Assembly (NCBI RefSeq): GCF_000003605.2
Contig: NW_003124897.1
Span: 437,949-501,948 of the forward strand
Source of the DNA: Saccoglossus kowalevskii
Lineage: Eukaryota; Hemichordata; Enteropneusta; Harrimaniidae
DNA: 64,000 nucleotides
Reading direction: 5' to 3'
A model generated the notes under the pieces. That model saw nothing but the letters and a program-made list of their open reading frames with translations, was not told where the DNA came from and made no database searches. The position numbers and the translations under genes were made by a program. This document shows, in pieces, positions 25,231 through 38,400 of this stretch; positions within the stretch are counted from its first letter, which is position 1, and every line of letters begins with the position of its first letter.

Positions 25231-26913
25231 CAATAGGATAGTAGCTGAAGCAAATAAAGTTGTCTTTCCCCACAGTAAATCAGCAAGCTACAAATCCCCT
25301 GACCAATTTATACACCCATCAAAATGTTGTCGATTTTTTGTTGTCATCAAAAGATTGTCGACGAGTAATGAGAAATTAACAGAATATGAATTCAAGGAAT
25401 TATCCTTTTTTACCAATTTTATGTTTTAAGCTTGTTCTGGGAATAATGATTTATACCAAAGTTAAACATTAGTTGCATTTTATTTTTTTTTTTTTAGAAA
25501 ATATATCAGCAATATTACATTTGTTTGAAAAGAACATAATACATTATGTAAATTTATGTAAATGTATGCAAATTAATGGAATCTCACAAATATTCTCATT
25601 TTCTTCAGTTACTGTACGAATAAAAAAAACTTGCAACGTAAGCACTAAAACTAGAACGACAAGATAATGACCCAGAGTCATAAATTTTTTATTGTACTGT
25701 GGTGAGAGATCTGACAAAAAACGGCCGCAACATCAGACTCTGCGACACTCTTCAAAATAACCTAACACCCAAATCTCATTGCGAATTTACAAATGGCCGT
25801 AACTGACGGGGATTCGTGCCATTAGGTGTGAGCGCTGATACCGATCGCTTACAATATGGCTGGTGATTATTTGTAAACTTGTGTCCGTTAAACACAAAAC
25901 TGTTGAAACTCGGGACTTAACAAACCAAGCTGCAATCTCGTCAATGTTTGATGACGTTGGTTAATCACTCATGGAAACACGTTAGATTTGGAGTAATAAA
26001 CACACCACGACTTAACTGCTTTGTTGCCCAGGTCACCCAGTGAGGTTACCCTGAGGGTTTCAAGTCATCAGTTTTCTCAATTCTTATCAAGAAAGACAAG
26101 AAGAAACATAGAAAGCGACTCGAGGGACAGATCGAAATTTGCAAGCTTTTAACAGACACTGAGACTAGATTTTGAAACCTCGAAGAAAGGAGACGTGACA
26201 AAGTGCAAAGTCATGGGGGAAATAAACTAATTTATTTTAAGATACAGGAGAAATCAGTGAAAAATTACACATAAAAGCATGGATTTGTAAGACCTTTGCT
26301 GTGTATGGCTCCTCCTTAAGAAAACATTGATATCAATGAAAGAGTTGAGTGACTTTAAGTCATTTATAGCATCACAAGATACTCACATCAAAGTAACCAT
26401 GGCAATGTGCTGTTTTTTTGATTAACTTGAGAGCTCTACCAAGTGACTTTCAATTTTATCCTTGTGTTTTCACTAAAATGTCAAAAGCTCTCGTACTTGT
26501 ACAAGCGTACAATTCCAATTTACCCATAATGCAACTAGCAATGAGCTGTTGTGATCTGTTAGACAAAGTCTCTCTCCACATCTTAATCAGAATCAACACC
26601 TACCCAACGGACTGGACGATTTTATTTATTATTTGTAAGAAATGGTAAATATCGGTAAAATGGTAAAACATTTATACTGGTGTTTTTTTATCACTAAGCA
26701 TTTTATTCACTAGTCCAGATAACTGCATTCATTGTATGTTAGCGAGTCAATTTGATCGTCACTGCAACTTTCACGAATGTTGCCATAGCAACAACAATGC
26801 ATAGTAAATACCCTAAAAAATCTTCAAAGAATTAATTAATTTGTACCATACTGTCACAAAATATGATTTTCCAACATTGCATAGAAAAACTGATACATCT
26901 CCACATTCTAATA
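25231..26913. other. Non-coding, no recognised feature
   Basis: AT-rich to about 25680, then a more complex stretch to about 26200 with somewhat more CG. Frames are short and unsupported by splice sites. Confidence 0.5.
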
Positions 26914-27121
26914 TTGTGGAATACTTTATTTTCGCTGGAATTAATTTTCGCTGAAAAGGCTTTTTGGACGTTTTGTATGGAATTTATTTTCACTGATTTT
27001 TGATGAGTTTAATGTGAAATATAGAAAAAAAAGAATATTCGCTGGATTTTATTATCACGGAATCATTCCTTCAGCGAAAATAGCAAAAATAAATTCCAAG
27101 CGAAAATAAAGTATTCTACAA
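26914..27121. mobile_element. MITE with ~30-bp terminal inverted repeats and TA flanks
   Basis: The left end TTGTGGAATACTTTATTTTC continues GCTGGAATT. The right end read in reverse is TTGTAGAATACTTTATTTTC continuing GCTTGGAATT. That is about 30 bp of near-perfect inversion, with further looser inversion inside (TTTTCGCTGAA). TA lies directly outside both ends (26912-26913 and 27122-27123), the target duplication of Tc1/mariner-type transposons. At 208 bp it has no coding capacity, so it would be moved by a transposase supplied elsewhere. The structure is seen; assignment to the Tc1/mariner superfamily rests on the TA flanks. Confidence 0.75.
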
Positions 27122-27370
27122 TACCCTTAGTTGAACACAATATAATTTGTTAAATTGTTTCAAATATGAATCAAAATATAATTTTGCAGTGGTCTAAGTG
27201 CTGTTTACATATACTTGGTATTTTATCCTACTATGTAATTAATTGGTACCACAAACTTCTTTTTTTGCTTTAATACAAAAACGAAGTTCATGTCCCTTTA
27301 AATAAACCGACAATTAGAAGGGAAGTATCTGATTAAACTATTTACATATTTATTTTCAGTGACATTTAAT

Positions 27371-27506
27371 TTCACTATACTGGGTTTTAATTTCACACAT
27401 TTGACAGGGAAACAATGAGTTCTATTGTTATTGTACATGTCCACAAGAAACTAATTTACAGGATTTCAATTATCGGCAAAAATAACGAAATTAAAACCCA
27501 GTGAAT
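27371..27506. mobile_element. Second small inverted-repeat element
   Basis: A left arm near 27380 carries CTGGGTTTTAATTTC and the right arm ending near 27503 carries its reverse complement, GAAATTAAAACCCAG. The right arm continues TGAATA outward and the left has TTCACTATA, so the ends agree except for a small insertion. The interior includes ATAACGAAATT and ATCGGCAAAAATAACG. Size is about 130 bp. Target duplication is not certain. It lies only ~250 bp from the 208-bp MITE but its terminal sequence is different. Confidence 0.5.
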
Positions 27507-29949
27507 AATTAATGTGTTTACAGTATCTTATCTTCTGAAAATAAGCCTCGAGGGGATATAGGCATGTACGAGATTCGACTCTTTCCCCCAAATACTATTA
27601 TATGCAACTGTTTCAGTTTTAGTCCAATTGTTTTGAAAATCTGTTGATGCTTAGTTTTGTGATTCATAGGGGTGACCCTCAGGTCAAATTGTGCAGTAGA
27701 CCCAATAGCAACAATGGCACAGACCTCCTTTATAAGTAATATAGAATACTTTCATTTTCTGTCAAGGGTTACGTTCGAAGGAATAAATTAATGATTTGAT
27801 ACAACTTTATTTATAAAAGTTCAATCTTCAATGATTGAACATTAGACGTTTATTAAATATTAATAATTGTTACAAAATATGCGGTTAATGCCGCATCATT
27901 TCTGAAACCATAACATTCTGTAATGTAAGCAAAAGAGAAACATTCATGGCCGTTTTCACAATCTATAGATATCAAACCTTGTCTTGGTTACTATGCTGCA
28001 AAAAACAAAGCTTACCTTTTCACATTTTCACCTGACTGAAAAATCATCTAAAAATACAAGCCGTAAATTCTGAAAGAATACGTTCATTTATTTGCATTTA
28101 TCTGCTGATACTAATCATTAAGCAAAATGTTCGCCATCATGCCTATATCAGATATCGCACACGCTCTATTAAGCTATTGCAATGGTACATATCTAATTAA
28201 TTTTTTATCATTCAGTCCATTTAGGCTTAATTGCATCTTGGCAAAAACATTGTTGACCTCACCATGACAGCGGCCATTTTGAATGAATTATTGTCCATTC
28301 TGCAATCAGCAAAAATGGCTTTGATTTCTCATCTAAAACAAAAATTGAAGGCACGAGAGCGATAAAGTCTTCACTTCCTTACCTCGCATCTGAATAACAG
28401 TGAATATATTCTGTCTGTCACAGTTGAGTGCAGAAAAAAAAAAAGTTTGTTTTTGAGGTTCATTCTTTTATCTTTAATCTGGCTTGTAGTACAAGTTCTG
28501 ATGCAAAGTTGAGTTTGGTAAAAAGTAATTTTACAACGAAAACCAGTACTAGACTTGACAACCGAAAGCAAACTCATAAAGATGCAATTAAAACTCGAGG
28601 TTGTGGATGGGAATTGTTACCAAGAGACTTGTGTATTGAACCATTTTACAGTTCACCGATTCTTGGCTGGTCCCAGTGTATCTAAGCTGTTTTGACACAT
28701 AGCAAATATGTCTGTTAATTGCTTGTACAACTGACACTAGGGGATGATATTTCATGCCCCGTCTAAGGAAGCATCATATTGCAAATATACGGAAGGAGGG
28801 AGGGGGTAATGTAGCTACTATGGACTGCAACAATCTCATTAGACAGATCGCTTCCTTTTTAACCTATTCGTTGCTGAACGACCTTAAAGCAATGAAGAAT
28901 TGTAATTGTCTTAGTGTAGCTACTAATGACCGGGACCAACAGAGGAGTTATGAATATTTTATGAGTTTTTATAGTTTTATTAACAGCCAGCTGGACAAAA
29001 TCCGAGGCCATACAAGAACAGGGAAGTATGCATCACACCTGTGGAAATTTACAGTGCAGAACATTAATCCTTTGAACAGCAGAAATTTTCCCGCCAAAAT
29101 TTTGGAACAACATTTTGTACCTTTTTTACGTGTTTTTTTATAATTTATTTTAAAATTTTGGACATAATTTTTAATTTTGATCAAAATATAACAAATTATG
29201 CAAGTTTATTTTGAAATGTGGCAAAATTGACCTTGACATTAAACTAATTAAAAGCTACACTTCTGAGAGCAAATAATTGATTACAAAAGCTTGCAAAAGA
29301 TTTTTTTTTTGAGTGAACACGAGCTTTCAAAAACTACATTTATATATTTTGGTTTAATTTCATATCTTTTCATTCTCATTTGTTTTTTTTTGCATACAGC
29401 GAGCCATTCATAAACGAGTCCAGGTATCCAATAGTTAGTAATGGCACGCCGACTATCATATCGGTATTGATAACGCTGGCAGAAGCACACATCATTATTT
29501 CACAACTAGCTGAAATGCTGTATCCTACCCAGGCATAGCGGACATTATTAAGGTATCGTTGATTAGTCTGGCTCCAGAAATAGACATCATAGAGAAAATG
29601 GTACTTTAATGAGAAAGCATAGTCATCATTGAGTTAATGCAAAAATGCCTCCATGTAAAACGAGCAGATGTAAAACGAGAAGGAAAATTACATTATACTT
29701 TCAAGAAATATCAGCGACGTCTGTTTGGCAAGATTTATAGGTCTCTTTCAGTTTTAGTTAATTAAACTAAAGGTAAGCAGCGCAGAAACACAAAAGGAAA
29801 TTTCAATTTGTGGTTGAATATATGAATGTCAAAAGAACACAGTCTTAATTTAAATTACATCTAGATTGTATGAGGTTGAAGACGATTATTTTTTCCTGAT
29901 GAGTTTCACTAACGAGAAATTCCAACTCTGCAATTACTGTTAGGATACT
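27507..29949. other. Non-coding, intron-like DNA
   Basis: Contains a small hairpin (ATGCGG-TTAATG-CCGCAT at about 27879-27896) and a minus-strand AAAATGGCCGCTGTCATG block near 28262-28283 that resembles a YY1-type motif. The plus-strand frame 28754-29143 is long but shows no domain, splice or composition support. A minus-strand 32-nt open block bounded by splice-like sites at 28383-28414 is listed among the rejected items. Confidence 0.5.
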
Positions 29950-30617
29950 TTACAAAACAAGGTTGATATGTAAAATATAAACACCCAATGTTAGATGAAT
30001 TTAGGAAACAAGGTGGATATGTAAAATATAAACACCCAATGTTAGATGAAGTTAAGGAGACAAGGTGGATATGTAAAATATAAACACCCAATGTTAGATG
30101 AATTTAGGAGACAAGGTGGATATGTAAAATATAAACACCCAATGTTAGATGAATTTAGGAAACAAGGTGGATATGTAAAATATAAACACCCAATGTTAGA
30201 TGTATTTAGGAAACAAGGTGGATATGTAATATATAAACACCCAATGTTAGATGAATTTAGGAAACAAGGTGGATATGTAAAATATATAAACACCCAATGT
30301 TAGATGAATTTAGGAAACAAGGTGGATATGTAAAATATATACACCCAATGTTAGATGAATTTAGGAAACAAGGTGGATATGTAAAATATAAACACCCAAT
30401 GTTAGATGAATTTAGGAAACAAGGTGGATATGTAAAAAATATACACCCTATGTTAGATGAATTTAGGAAACAAGGTGGATATGTAAAATATAAACACCCA
30501 ATGTTAGATGAATTTAGGAAACAAGGTGGATATGTAATATATAAACACCCAATGTTAGATGAATTTAGGAAACAAGGTGGATATGTAAAATATAAACACC
30601 AAATGTTAGATGAATAA
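29950..30617. repeat. 51-bp tandem repeat, 13 units
   Basis: Units are anchored by TTAGATGAATTTAGGAAAC and GGATATGTAAAATATAAAC. Successive anchors lie 51 bp apart, except one step of 52 and one of 53. Because 51 is a multiple of three and the unit has no stop in one frame on each strand, stretches look open both ways (17-residue periods such as MLDEFRKQGGYVKYKHP). Those frames have no upstream splice or start support, so I do not call a protein. Confidence 0.95.
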
Positions 30618-30649
30618 GTAAAATATAAATACCCAATATCAGATGAATG

Positions 30650-31025
30650 TAGAGAATGAACAGGATAGATATGTAGAATATAAACACTATATTAGATGAA
30701 AGTTTTAGAGAGTGAGGTAGATGAATTTTTAGAGAGTGAGGTAGATATGTGAAATATAAACACCCTATGTTAGATGAATTTTTAGAGAGTGAGGTAGATA
30801 TGTGAAATATAAACACCCTATATTAGATGAATTTTTAGAGAGTGAGGTAGATATGTGAAATATAAACACCCTATATTAGATGAATTTTTAGAGAGTGAGG
30901 TAGATATGTGAAATATAAACACTATATTAGATGAAAGTTTTAGAGAGTGAGGTAGATATGTGAAATATAAACACTATATTAGATGAATTTTTAGAGAGTG
31001 AGGTAGATATGTGAAATATAAACCC
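30650..31025. repeat. 53-bp tandem repeat related to the 51-bp array
   Basis: The unit core is GTGAGGTAGATATGTGAAAT followed by ATAAACACCCTATATTAGAT and GAATTTTTAGAGA. Anchors at 30789, 30842 and 30895 give a 53-bp step, with some shortened units (CACTATATT for CACCCTATATT). It shares ATATGTRAAATATAAACACC with the 51-bp array and is separated from it by about 30 bp of degenerate units. Two size variants of one ancestral minisatellite were amplified side by side. Confidence 0.9.
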
Positions 31026-34000
31026 CCAAAGAAATTAGGTGTAGTTCATGTCTTCTTTCTTGTTTTAGAAGTAAACAAAATACCCAAGTTTACGACAATT
31101 TTCATCATTCTGATATTGAGCTATAAATTGAGATAAGGTCAATGTAAGGTCAATGTAAAATTCTAATTAATTAACTAATCAATTAGCATTTTTCAGTGCA
31201 TTCACTACAACTCTTAAAAGAATGTAAATGAAAACCTTAAACAATCTTCCTGTTAGAACCCTGTAGGTATAAAGCCGAAAGCAGAGACTAGAAGCGGCCC
31301 TTTTTCCGTGAAATAAATCTTGAACCAACATCCTTCGATACAAGAATGTCTGAATCAGCCACATTAAACCTTAATGTCCCATTACAAAGTTGTCAGGAAA
31401 ATTGAAAATAAAAATGAATTATGAAATCGAGTCAGCATGCACGCAGTGATGCATGGCAAAATAACGCCATGAATATTCATGTGTGAGTTTATAGCTCCCA
31501 AACGCTCTGCACTCCAAGTAGGAGACGCATTAAAAAATGTATTGGCATGACCACATGCCGTAAGGCAATAATAAAACATACCGATAGAGAAGAGACGTGC
31601 AGTACACAGCCTTACTACAAGTTTGGAGTAATTCAATTTGTTTGACTAGCTTCTAGTTTAAATATGGTTACCCATGGGAGATGGGTGTCTAAAACTGTTA
31701 TACGACTATTATCGACTGTACTGAGTGTACAACCACTTTGGACTGATATCTAGCAATTTGCGGAAACTTAAATATTTTCTCATCCGAGAACACTTTTGAA
31801 AAACTTCAATAAAGGTAGAGGATGAAGAAATAATCAATGCTCTGAAGAGGCCGAGTTGTGATGATGCAGCGCAAATTCCTCATTATTCCACTATCTCGGA
31901 ACAATTTCAGAAAGACGTTAAAAGTACTGCAAGCATCCACCCATCACTACTTCCTAGATTTTTCTCTTTCTTCTCATCTTTAGAATCCCCTAGAGAGTTC
32001 TAATTGGTATCTTCAGTCATTAAGGGTCTGACCAATTATTGTCATTTGCCGGGGAACTGTACAGATACCCAAGGTATGGCTACTTCCACATTAGAACGAG
32101 TGCCCAATCTCTCCGCCAAACAATACTCAGCTAATTTACAGTGATTTCAGAAGAAGAAGCCAAACTGGCTTGGTAATTACAGTTTTTCAATTCAGCCCAG
32201 CCAATTCGATTTTACTATTATTTCATATAGGTAAGGAGCTGGCCCAATCACAATGGCGGCTCATCAACTCCACAAAGCAAGTACAGCAACAAGGCGGCTC
32301 GATTCTGGCTTCCTTTACCCCAATAGTAACTAGTTTAACAAGAGATTAGGTGGCAGACAATGGAATCTATTGAAATCAAAAAGAGAAGGATGGAAAACAG
32401 TCCAAATACGATGGCCATAACAATCAGTGCCTTATAGCTAGGGTAGAGACAGTGCTGCGTCAATTATGACCTGGCAACCCTTGTAATTAAATGGCCCTCT
32501 CTCTCTGTAGTGTTTAAACTGACCCCCGAATTGACCAAATCTCAGAAAATGGCTGCCTTAGAAAGCCTTAGAATGTTCAACTCTAATTGACAGACTTCCC
32601 ATATGGTTATGAGGACAATTGAGTGACCTAAAAAAAGGACAAAAGCTGCGTTTCAAAATATATTAAAATACGGCAAAATGCAAAATCTCCAGGAAATGTT
32701 TTTTCTTAGTGTGTCGTTTTTTTTATTAGAATTCTCGCAATTCGTAAGGTCACTTTATAAACAATAATACTGAAATATTTAAATATGTAAAGCTTATTTT
32801 TAGTCACGTCCAACGAGTACATTACACAGTATAGACCTTGTACATATACAAGGAAGATGACTTCCTGGTGATCAATAATACAATATGTTGGTCAAGACTC
32901 GTATAAAAATAGCTAAAATAATTATTTCTTGTTAAATATTCATTAGATTTGAGGAGAATAAAAAAAAAACAGATTTAAATATGTCTGTATCTAAGGCGGG
33001 AAATTTTCCAGCCAGCTTTATACAGCAGTTATTCATATTTATTTTTTATTTCATTTTGCCAACAATTTTCCACTTCAGCAAGTAATAGAATCTAGTCCAC
33101 GGTTTGTAATCCTGACGTTTTTAAGTCACTTTTTATAGATTTCTTTTTTTTGCCAAATAAAGGCTATTTTGATTGTGAATTCCATTCAGAGTATTACATT
33201 CTCAGCGCTCTACTCTAAGAACATTTTCATCATCACATGACAATAGTATGTGATCTCTGTTATTTAAAAGCACTCGGATTCACTTCCTACAGGTTCCATG
33301 AACCTTGTGTCTGGAGAACAAGCACTCAAACGTATCAGATGCAACTTTTGTGCATTTTCACCGAAAGCAGTCAATTCTCAGGAGTTAGGCAGCCTGTTTA
33401 GATTCATTTTGTGTGTGGGAATTACATTACCAGTAAGGTGTAAATTGCATTATCTTCATGATGTTGTTTGCCAGAACTCTGCCGCAAATCGACCTTATCT
33501 GAGACACTGAACCACTATCAGCAAAACAGCGGAAATGACATCCAATTTTGTTCTAATAATTTGATCAAACCTTCCTTAAAATTATTTCTCACTTTATTCC
33601 GGGGAATGCGCGTCTTTATCTTGATTACAAAAAATCACTCCGATATCATTTAATATCAGCGTGTTTCATTGGGGTTGCCAAGAAAATAAAAATGTAAATT
33701 TACCCCAAATTGAGCAATAAAATGTAACGGTTTTATGAATCATACCATTCATAGGAATGCCAGTAATTTGTCAAACAAGGTAATAAACCAATTGACTGTC
33801 AAAAACAGGATCTGAAGCCTGCAATATTTCGCACCCTGTGATTCAATATTTAATTGCCAGACATTCTCTTTCTGTTTGAAGCAATGGAATAATATACAAC
33901 ACCGATTACATTGCCGACCTGCGTGATTAAAAAATATTTCATAGATGAAAAGAGGTTGCGTATCATGGATGCAGGTGTGAAAAAAAAAATATCTTGCATG

Positions 34001-37000
34001 CAAACCTGATTAGCGGTCAAACATGGAGAGCACAGTTTCGACATCCCCGGGGAAAGTCCCTAACTCAAGAGGTCACTAGCACCTCCCACATCGCTATTAA
34101 ATCAGTGAAATTTGTAACAATTGAATTTATAATGAAATAATAGCAATGATTTATGCATGAATATCCATGTGAAAGAATTTGCCTTTCTTCTTTTGGAGCG
34201 GGAGGGGATAAAAAGCGGGAACAATAAAACGAAGTTTGTGCTTACCAGCGTGCTTGTTTGTATTTTCACATTCTGTTGCCATATTTTTTTCCACTAAAAT
34301 TGTGCTGCAACATTTGGCCTATTTTCAAGTATTTTTTGGTAATATTTTCAGTAAATTTTGACCAAAATGACATAATTTCCTACTGGCTACATGCCTAAAT
34401 CAAAATTTTGCAAAACAATATGAAGAAAGATGTAATTTGTGATGGTTACAAAATTTTGACTTTGGCGCCTAAAAAATTAGAGCTCAGTGTAATCTAACTA
34501 CTCTCCATGCTTTAACTTGACCTTTAATCTTAACAAGGGGTTTCCTTGGAAATTAAAATGTGTGTTGAAGGGGGTTATTAAAAGACTAAATTTCCAAGTC
34601 ATTCAGGATGTAAAATAAAAAATTATTGCTGTGTTTGGATCTGATAAAATGTAGCTAATGTTATTCAACCAGTGTTGGGCTTCAACTGAAAACTTTTAGT
34701 GAAATGAAAACTACCTTATATAAATGAAGACATGGGGCATTCATAACTGAGCAAAAATATGTACGCGATTACTATATATTCTAATATTTATTATTTTACG
34801 ATCTTTGAGTAAATGACCCCAATTGACCTTTGACCTTTTAAACATCCAGTCCAGTACTAAATGATTTAAGTATAGACAAAAATAATTCATGCATCAAGTT
34901 CTCCTCCTTGGCAGTTAGGAAAGAAAATATTTACAGCTACACATGTAACACACATTACCGTTACTTTAGCAGCCGTTCAAATACACGTACATCCTTTGGC
35001 AACATTGCAGTATGGCCGTAGTTTCCATCCTCTGAATGCAATCGCTAATAGCAATGAATGCAGATGGGATTACATTCAGAATTGTAGTGTCACAAGCATG
35101 TACATTTCCTGGACGTGTCACCATGACGATTCATCACAAGCCTGTTATTTGAGATAACAAACCTTCAAAACCCCTAGGGGTCAAATCTCCCTAATTAATA
35201 TTTAAGCTGTGTTTACGTTGTTAATTGGTGTTGGGAAACAATATCACAAGTCTTGTAATATTTCAACATCAACCTGTCGTGAGCAGAGCGCATAAATATG
35301 TCCAGTTCTCATCATTATAACTGAGGGTTACAGCAAACAGTATTATTTCTTTATGACTGCACATGATTTGAGAGACGGATGAGAAATTAATAACTAAACC
35401 TAATACAGATTATAATATTAATAATATTTAATTAAACAGTAGTAATATGCAACTACATTCCATGATTAAACAGTTTGCGTAACAATCGTAAATATTTCAT
35501 AGCAAACCATCTTCATGTTCAATAAACCAATCTAAAAATTATTAAATAAATGCAATTATGGTACAAAATTATCGATTTCAATTCTCACATGCTATCCATT
35601 TGTCAACAATAAAATAAAGAAATCACATGCCACTCCACTAGGTTAAACTAAGTTCATGCAGAGATTTGTTTAGAAAGAAAATTTATGGCCAGCAAGTGTA
35701 ATTGACACTACTTGTCCATGTCTTAAGAATCCATTGCCTTGTCGTCAGTCAGTTTTGGTAGCACATGCCAGAGTAATAAGATTTCATAAATTTAATTAAT
35801 ATGCTCAGTGATGAAATACTGCTCCATAAATAAATTTTACAGCAACATCAATCTGGACAAAATCTTAAAACTTCGTGAAAGAACAATATGATTAGCAGAT
35901 TTAATACCATCTCCCCTCCCAGTGTTTTAAATGATCAATCCCTTATTATTAGTAGGGATTTGTGGGAGGGAGGGGGGCTATTGCCTTAAGTGACATGGTT
36001 GTGGGAGGTAAAGGCAGCCACATGAAATACAACATGCTTCCAGTGGACAAGTGGAATGGTGGCATAGATCAAGTTACACTACACGACCTTTTAAAAGCTC
36101 AAAATGGCCTGCAACTCGTCAACATGCTACCACAGTGACAACTGAGCAACCTTTGGTCTCCAGCAAGATGCAGCAAACTATAAAACCCGAATGCTTCCAC
36201 ACTGGCCAGCAAAACGTGCACGCAGAAATGTATGCCACAAAACGGCATTTCCATTAAAAGGGGTTTCCCATTGTGTGTAAGGTCGCAGGAGTTGGAGTAG
36301 CAAAACAGACTAAAGACAACACTATTTATTACAAGGCAGATATCCTTACATTGAAAACATTGGGCCAGTAAGAGAAACTTCTGCTTTAAATAAACATCTA
36401 CATGCTCCCTCTGAGAGAAGTGAAATAACATATAGTTTAAAGACATCTTTTTTTTTATTTATTTTTGACTTATAAAATAAGTGGTCAAATTTTGAATGCT
36501 GAATAAAAGGCTATTTACATGCAAAATGTGTACTGTGTGCCAGTCTTGTTTTGTCTTTGTACTCGCTGACAAAAGACGGAACCACTTGACAATCTCATGA
36601 AAGATCGCCAAAATAGCATGAATAGAACCACGAGTCAAGGGGGTTTAGTCTGCACAGATCTGGGTACAAGGAGCGAGTCTTTGAGAATGAAAAAGGCTGA
36701 ATTAGCTGAAGTAGTGGTGACACTGCCAATAGCCCCTTGGGTACTACTCCAACGTTTGTTATAGAACAATAGAGCCTGGGCTAATCGGGTACACACAGAC
36801 CTGCAGACTGGATCCAATATTTGGTGTGTACCAACGACACATCACCAGTCATGCACTGAACAACCTCTACGACAACATTTGGCACTGGGCCTGAATAAGC
36901 AATGGGTCATTAATTTGCCTTTTTAAGAGCTTTTATGGGACAGACTTTTAGCCCATTAACAAGAAGACTATCTACTAGGCCCAACATATACTTTTAATGC

Positions 37001-38400
37001 TCACAAAACTAACCCCCTGAGAAGGCCGACTCCCACACACATTAAAATAACAATGACAACATACACAGAATGACTGCTCTTCCTACGATGATTATCATAC
37101 CATCGCTCCAAAGCTTTCAGATGCAGTGACAACAAATTAAATATAAAGTAATTTTGCAGTATGTGGAAGTTGGTCAAGATTTTGCCCCAAAATGACACAA
37201 ATTTCAGCAAGTCTAGCAAAGCACGTACATACTCCACTGGGACGTCTTTCCATTGAAAGGTCAAACAAAACAAAAACCAACAAGAGTCATAGAATAATAA
37301 ACAAACAAAGTAAACATTCAGACAGTCAGGGCGGGTTTACATATAATATGACTGTTGTATGGAACACAAGTTAATTTTGTAGCTACTGTTAAGCCCATAC
37401 AAATGGTAGTAAAACATGACAACAAAGTTTCCGTAAGTAAGCTACAATTAAATTAAATGACAAATGGTCCATTTAGTTTTTTAGAATGATCACGAAGAAT
37501 AGGACGGCACAGCTAAATCTATCACAGTAGCTGTGAATCTATGTAGTAAAACTATGGACCTGCCGATTACAAGATCGAGAGTGCTTTACTAGTTTTATAT
37601 AACACTGCCAACCATTGGGAAAAATGTCTCTGCAATCTTTTGTAAATTGAGAATTGTTATCGAAATTTACTAAATATTTTAAAATCCATTTGTAGTAAAT
37701 ACTAAATTATCAGATATTGGTTTATAATCAGCCTCATTTTTTGCTACGTTAAAAATATGCTAGTTGTGACAATATATCAAAAAGCTAATATATACTAAAA
37801 CTCAAGATTCACTTGTAAGTTCATTTGGCATTCTGAAAATGTAATGAAGAGTATGCTGAATATTAAACAAGGATGAAAGTGCAACAGTAGCAGTACTGAA
37901 AGCGATGAGAACCATGTAGGGTCAGCAGACCCATAATGTACAGTAATATTGAGAAACGTGTGAAACATGGATCCTTTTCACACTGTACGACCATAGTTCA
38001 GATGAGCTAACTAAATAAAATACAAAACATCATTAATAGAAAGGGATTTATTTAATTGTAGACTATCAATTTCTAATTACATTTCAAACCTAAACAAAGA
38101 AGAATAAACTTGAAATTAAATTCCCAAATTAGATTTCAAAACAGGTTCACACCCAGAATTGAGTTTTTTTTGCTGGTTCATTGTACACAATTTTTAGAGT
38201 GAAAAAATTTGCTTGAATTTGAGCACAAAATAAAAATAATAAATAAATAAAAATCTGAAAATCATAATTTGTCTATCTTATCTTGACCTTTAAATTAAAC
38301 TTAAATGAAAAAAAGGTGGAGAAAATTGCCTTGGGTTATCTCTGAACTGAACAGTTTTGGATTTTTCCACTGAAGGTTGGAAGTATGGTAGATTATTTGG
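31026..38400. other. Non-coding, intron-like DNA with complex patches
   Basis: Complex, low-repeat patches at about 31800-32500 and 34960-35340 stand out from AT-rich filler. The second has CTAATTAATATTTAAGC-type homeodomain-like motifs and could be regulatory. On the plus strand a 26-codon ATG frame begins at 32262 (MAAHQLHKASTATRRLDSGF) in an AATGGCGGC context; it ends without a splice donor and is not called. CG is nearly absent from about 37620 to 38400. Confidence 0.5.

Noticed and set aside
28383-28414. 32-nt minus-strand micro-exon (phase 1 in, GAG|GTAAGG out, reading DRIYSLLFRCE)
   Set aside because: Frame-compatible with the signal-peptide exon, but such short blocks with splice-like ends arise often by chance in DNA with long T runs, and nothing else supports it.
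28754-29143. 129-codon plus-strand frame starting MPRLRKHHIANIRKEGGG
   Set aside because: No recognisable motif, no splice or promoter context, opposite strand to the inferred gene and within intron-like DNA.
30042-30617. Repeat-protein frames on both strands of the 51-bp array
   Set aside because: Openness follows from a period divisible by three and a stop-free unit. Both strands are equally open and there is no start or splice support.
33416-33510. Minus-strand open block with CTG|GTAATG donor, also phase-compatible with the signal-peptide exon
   Set aside because: Weak splice sites on both sides. Finding several mutually exclusive compatible blocks shows the test is not specific.
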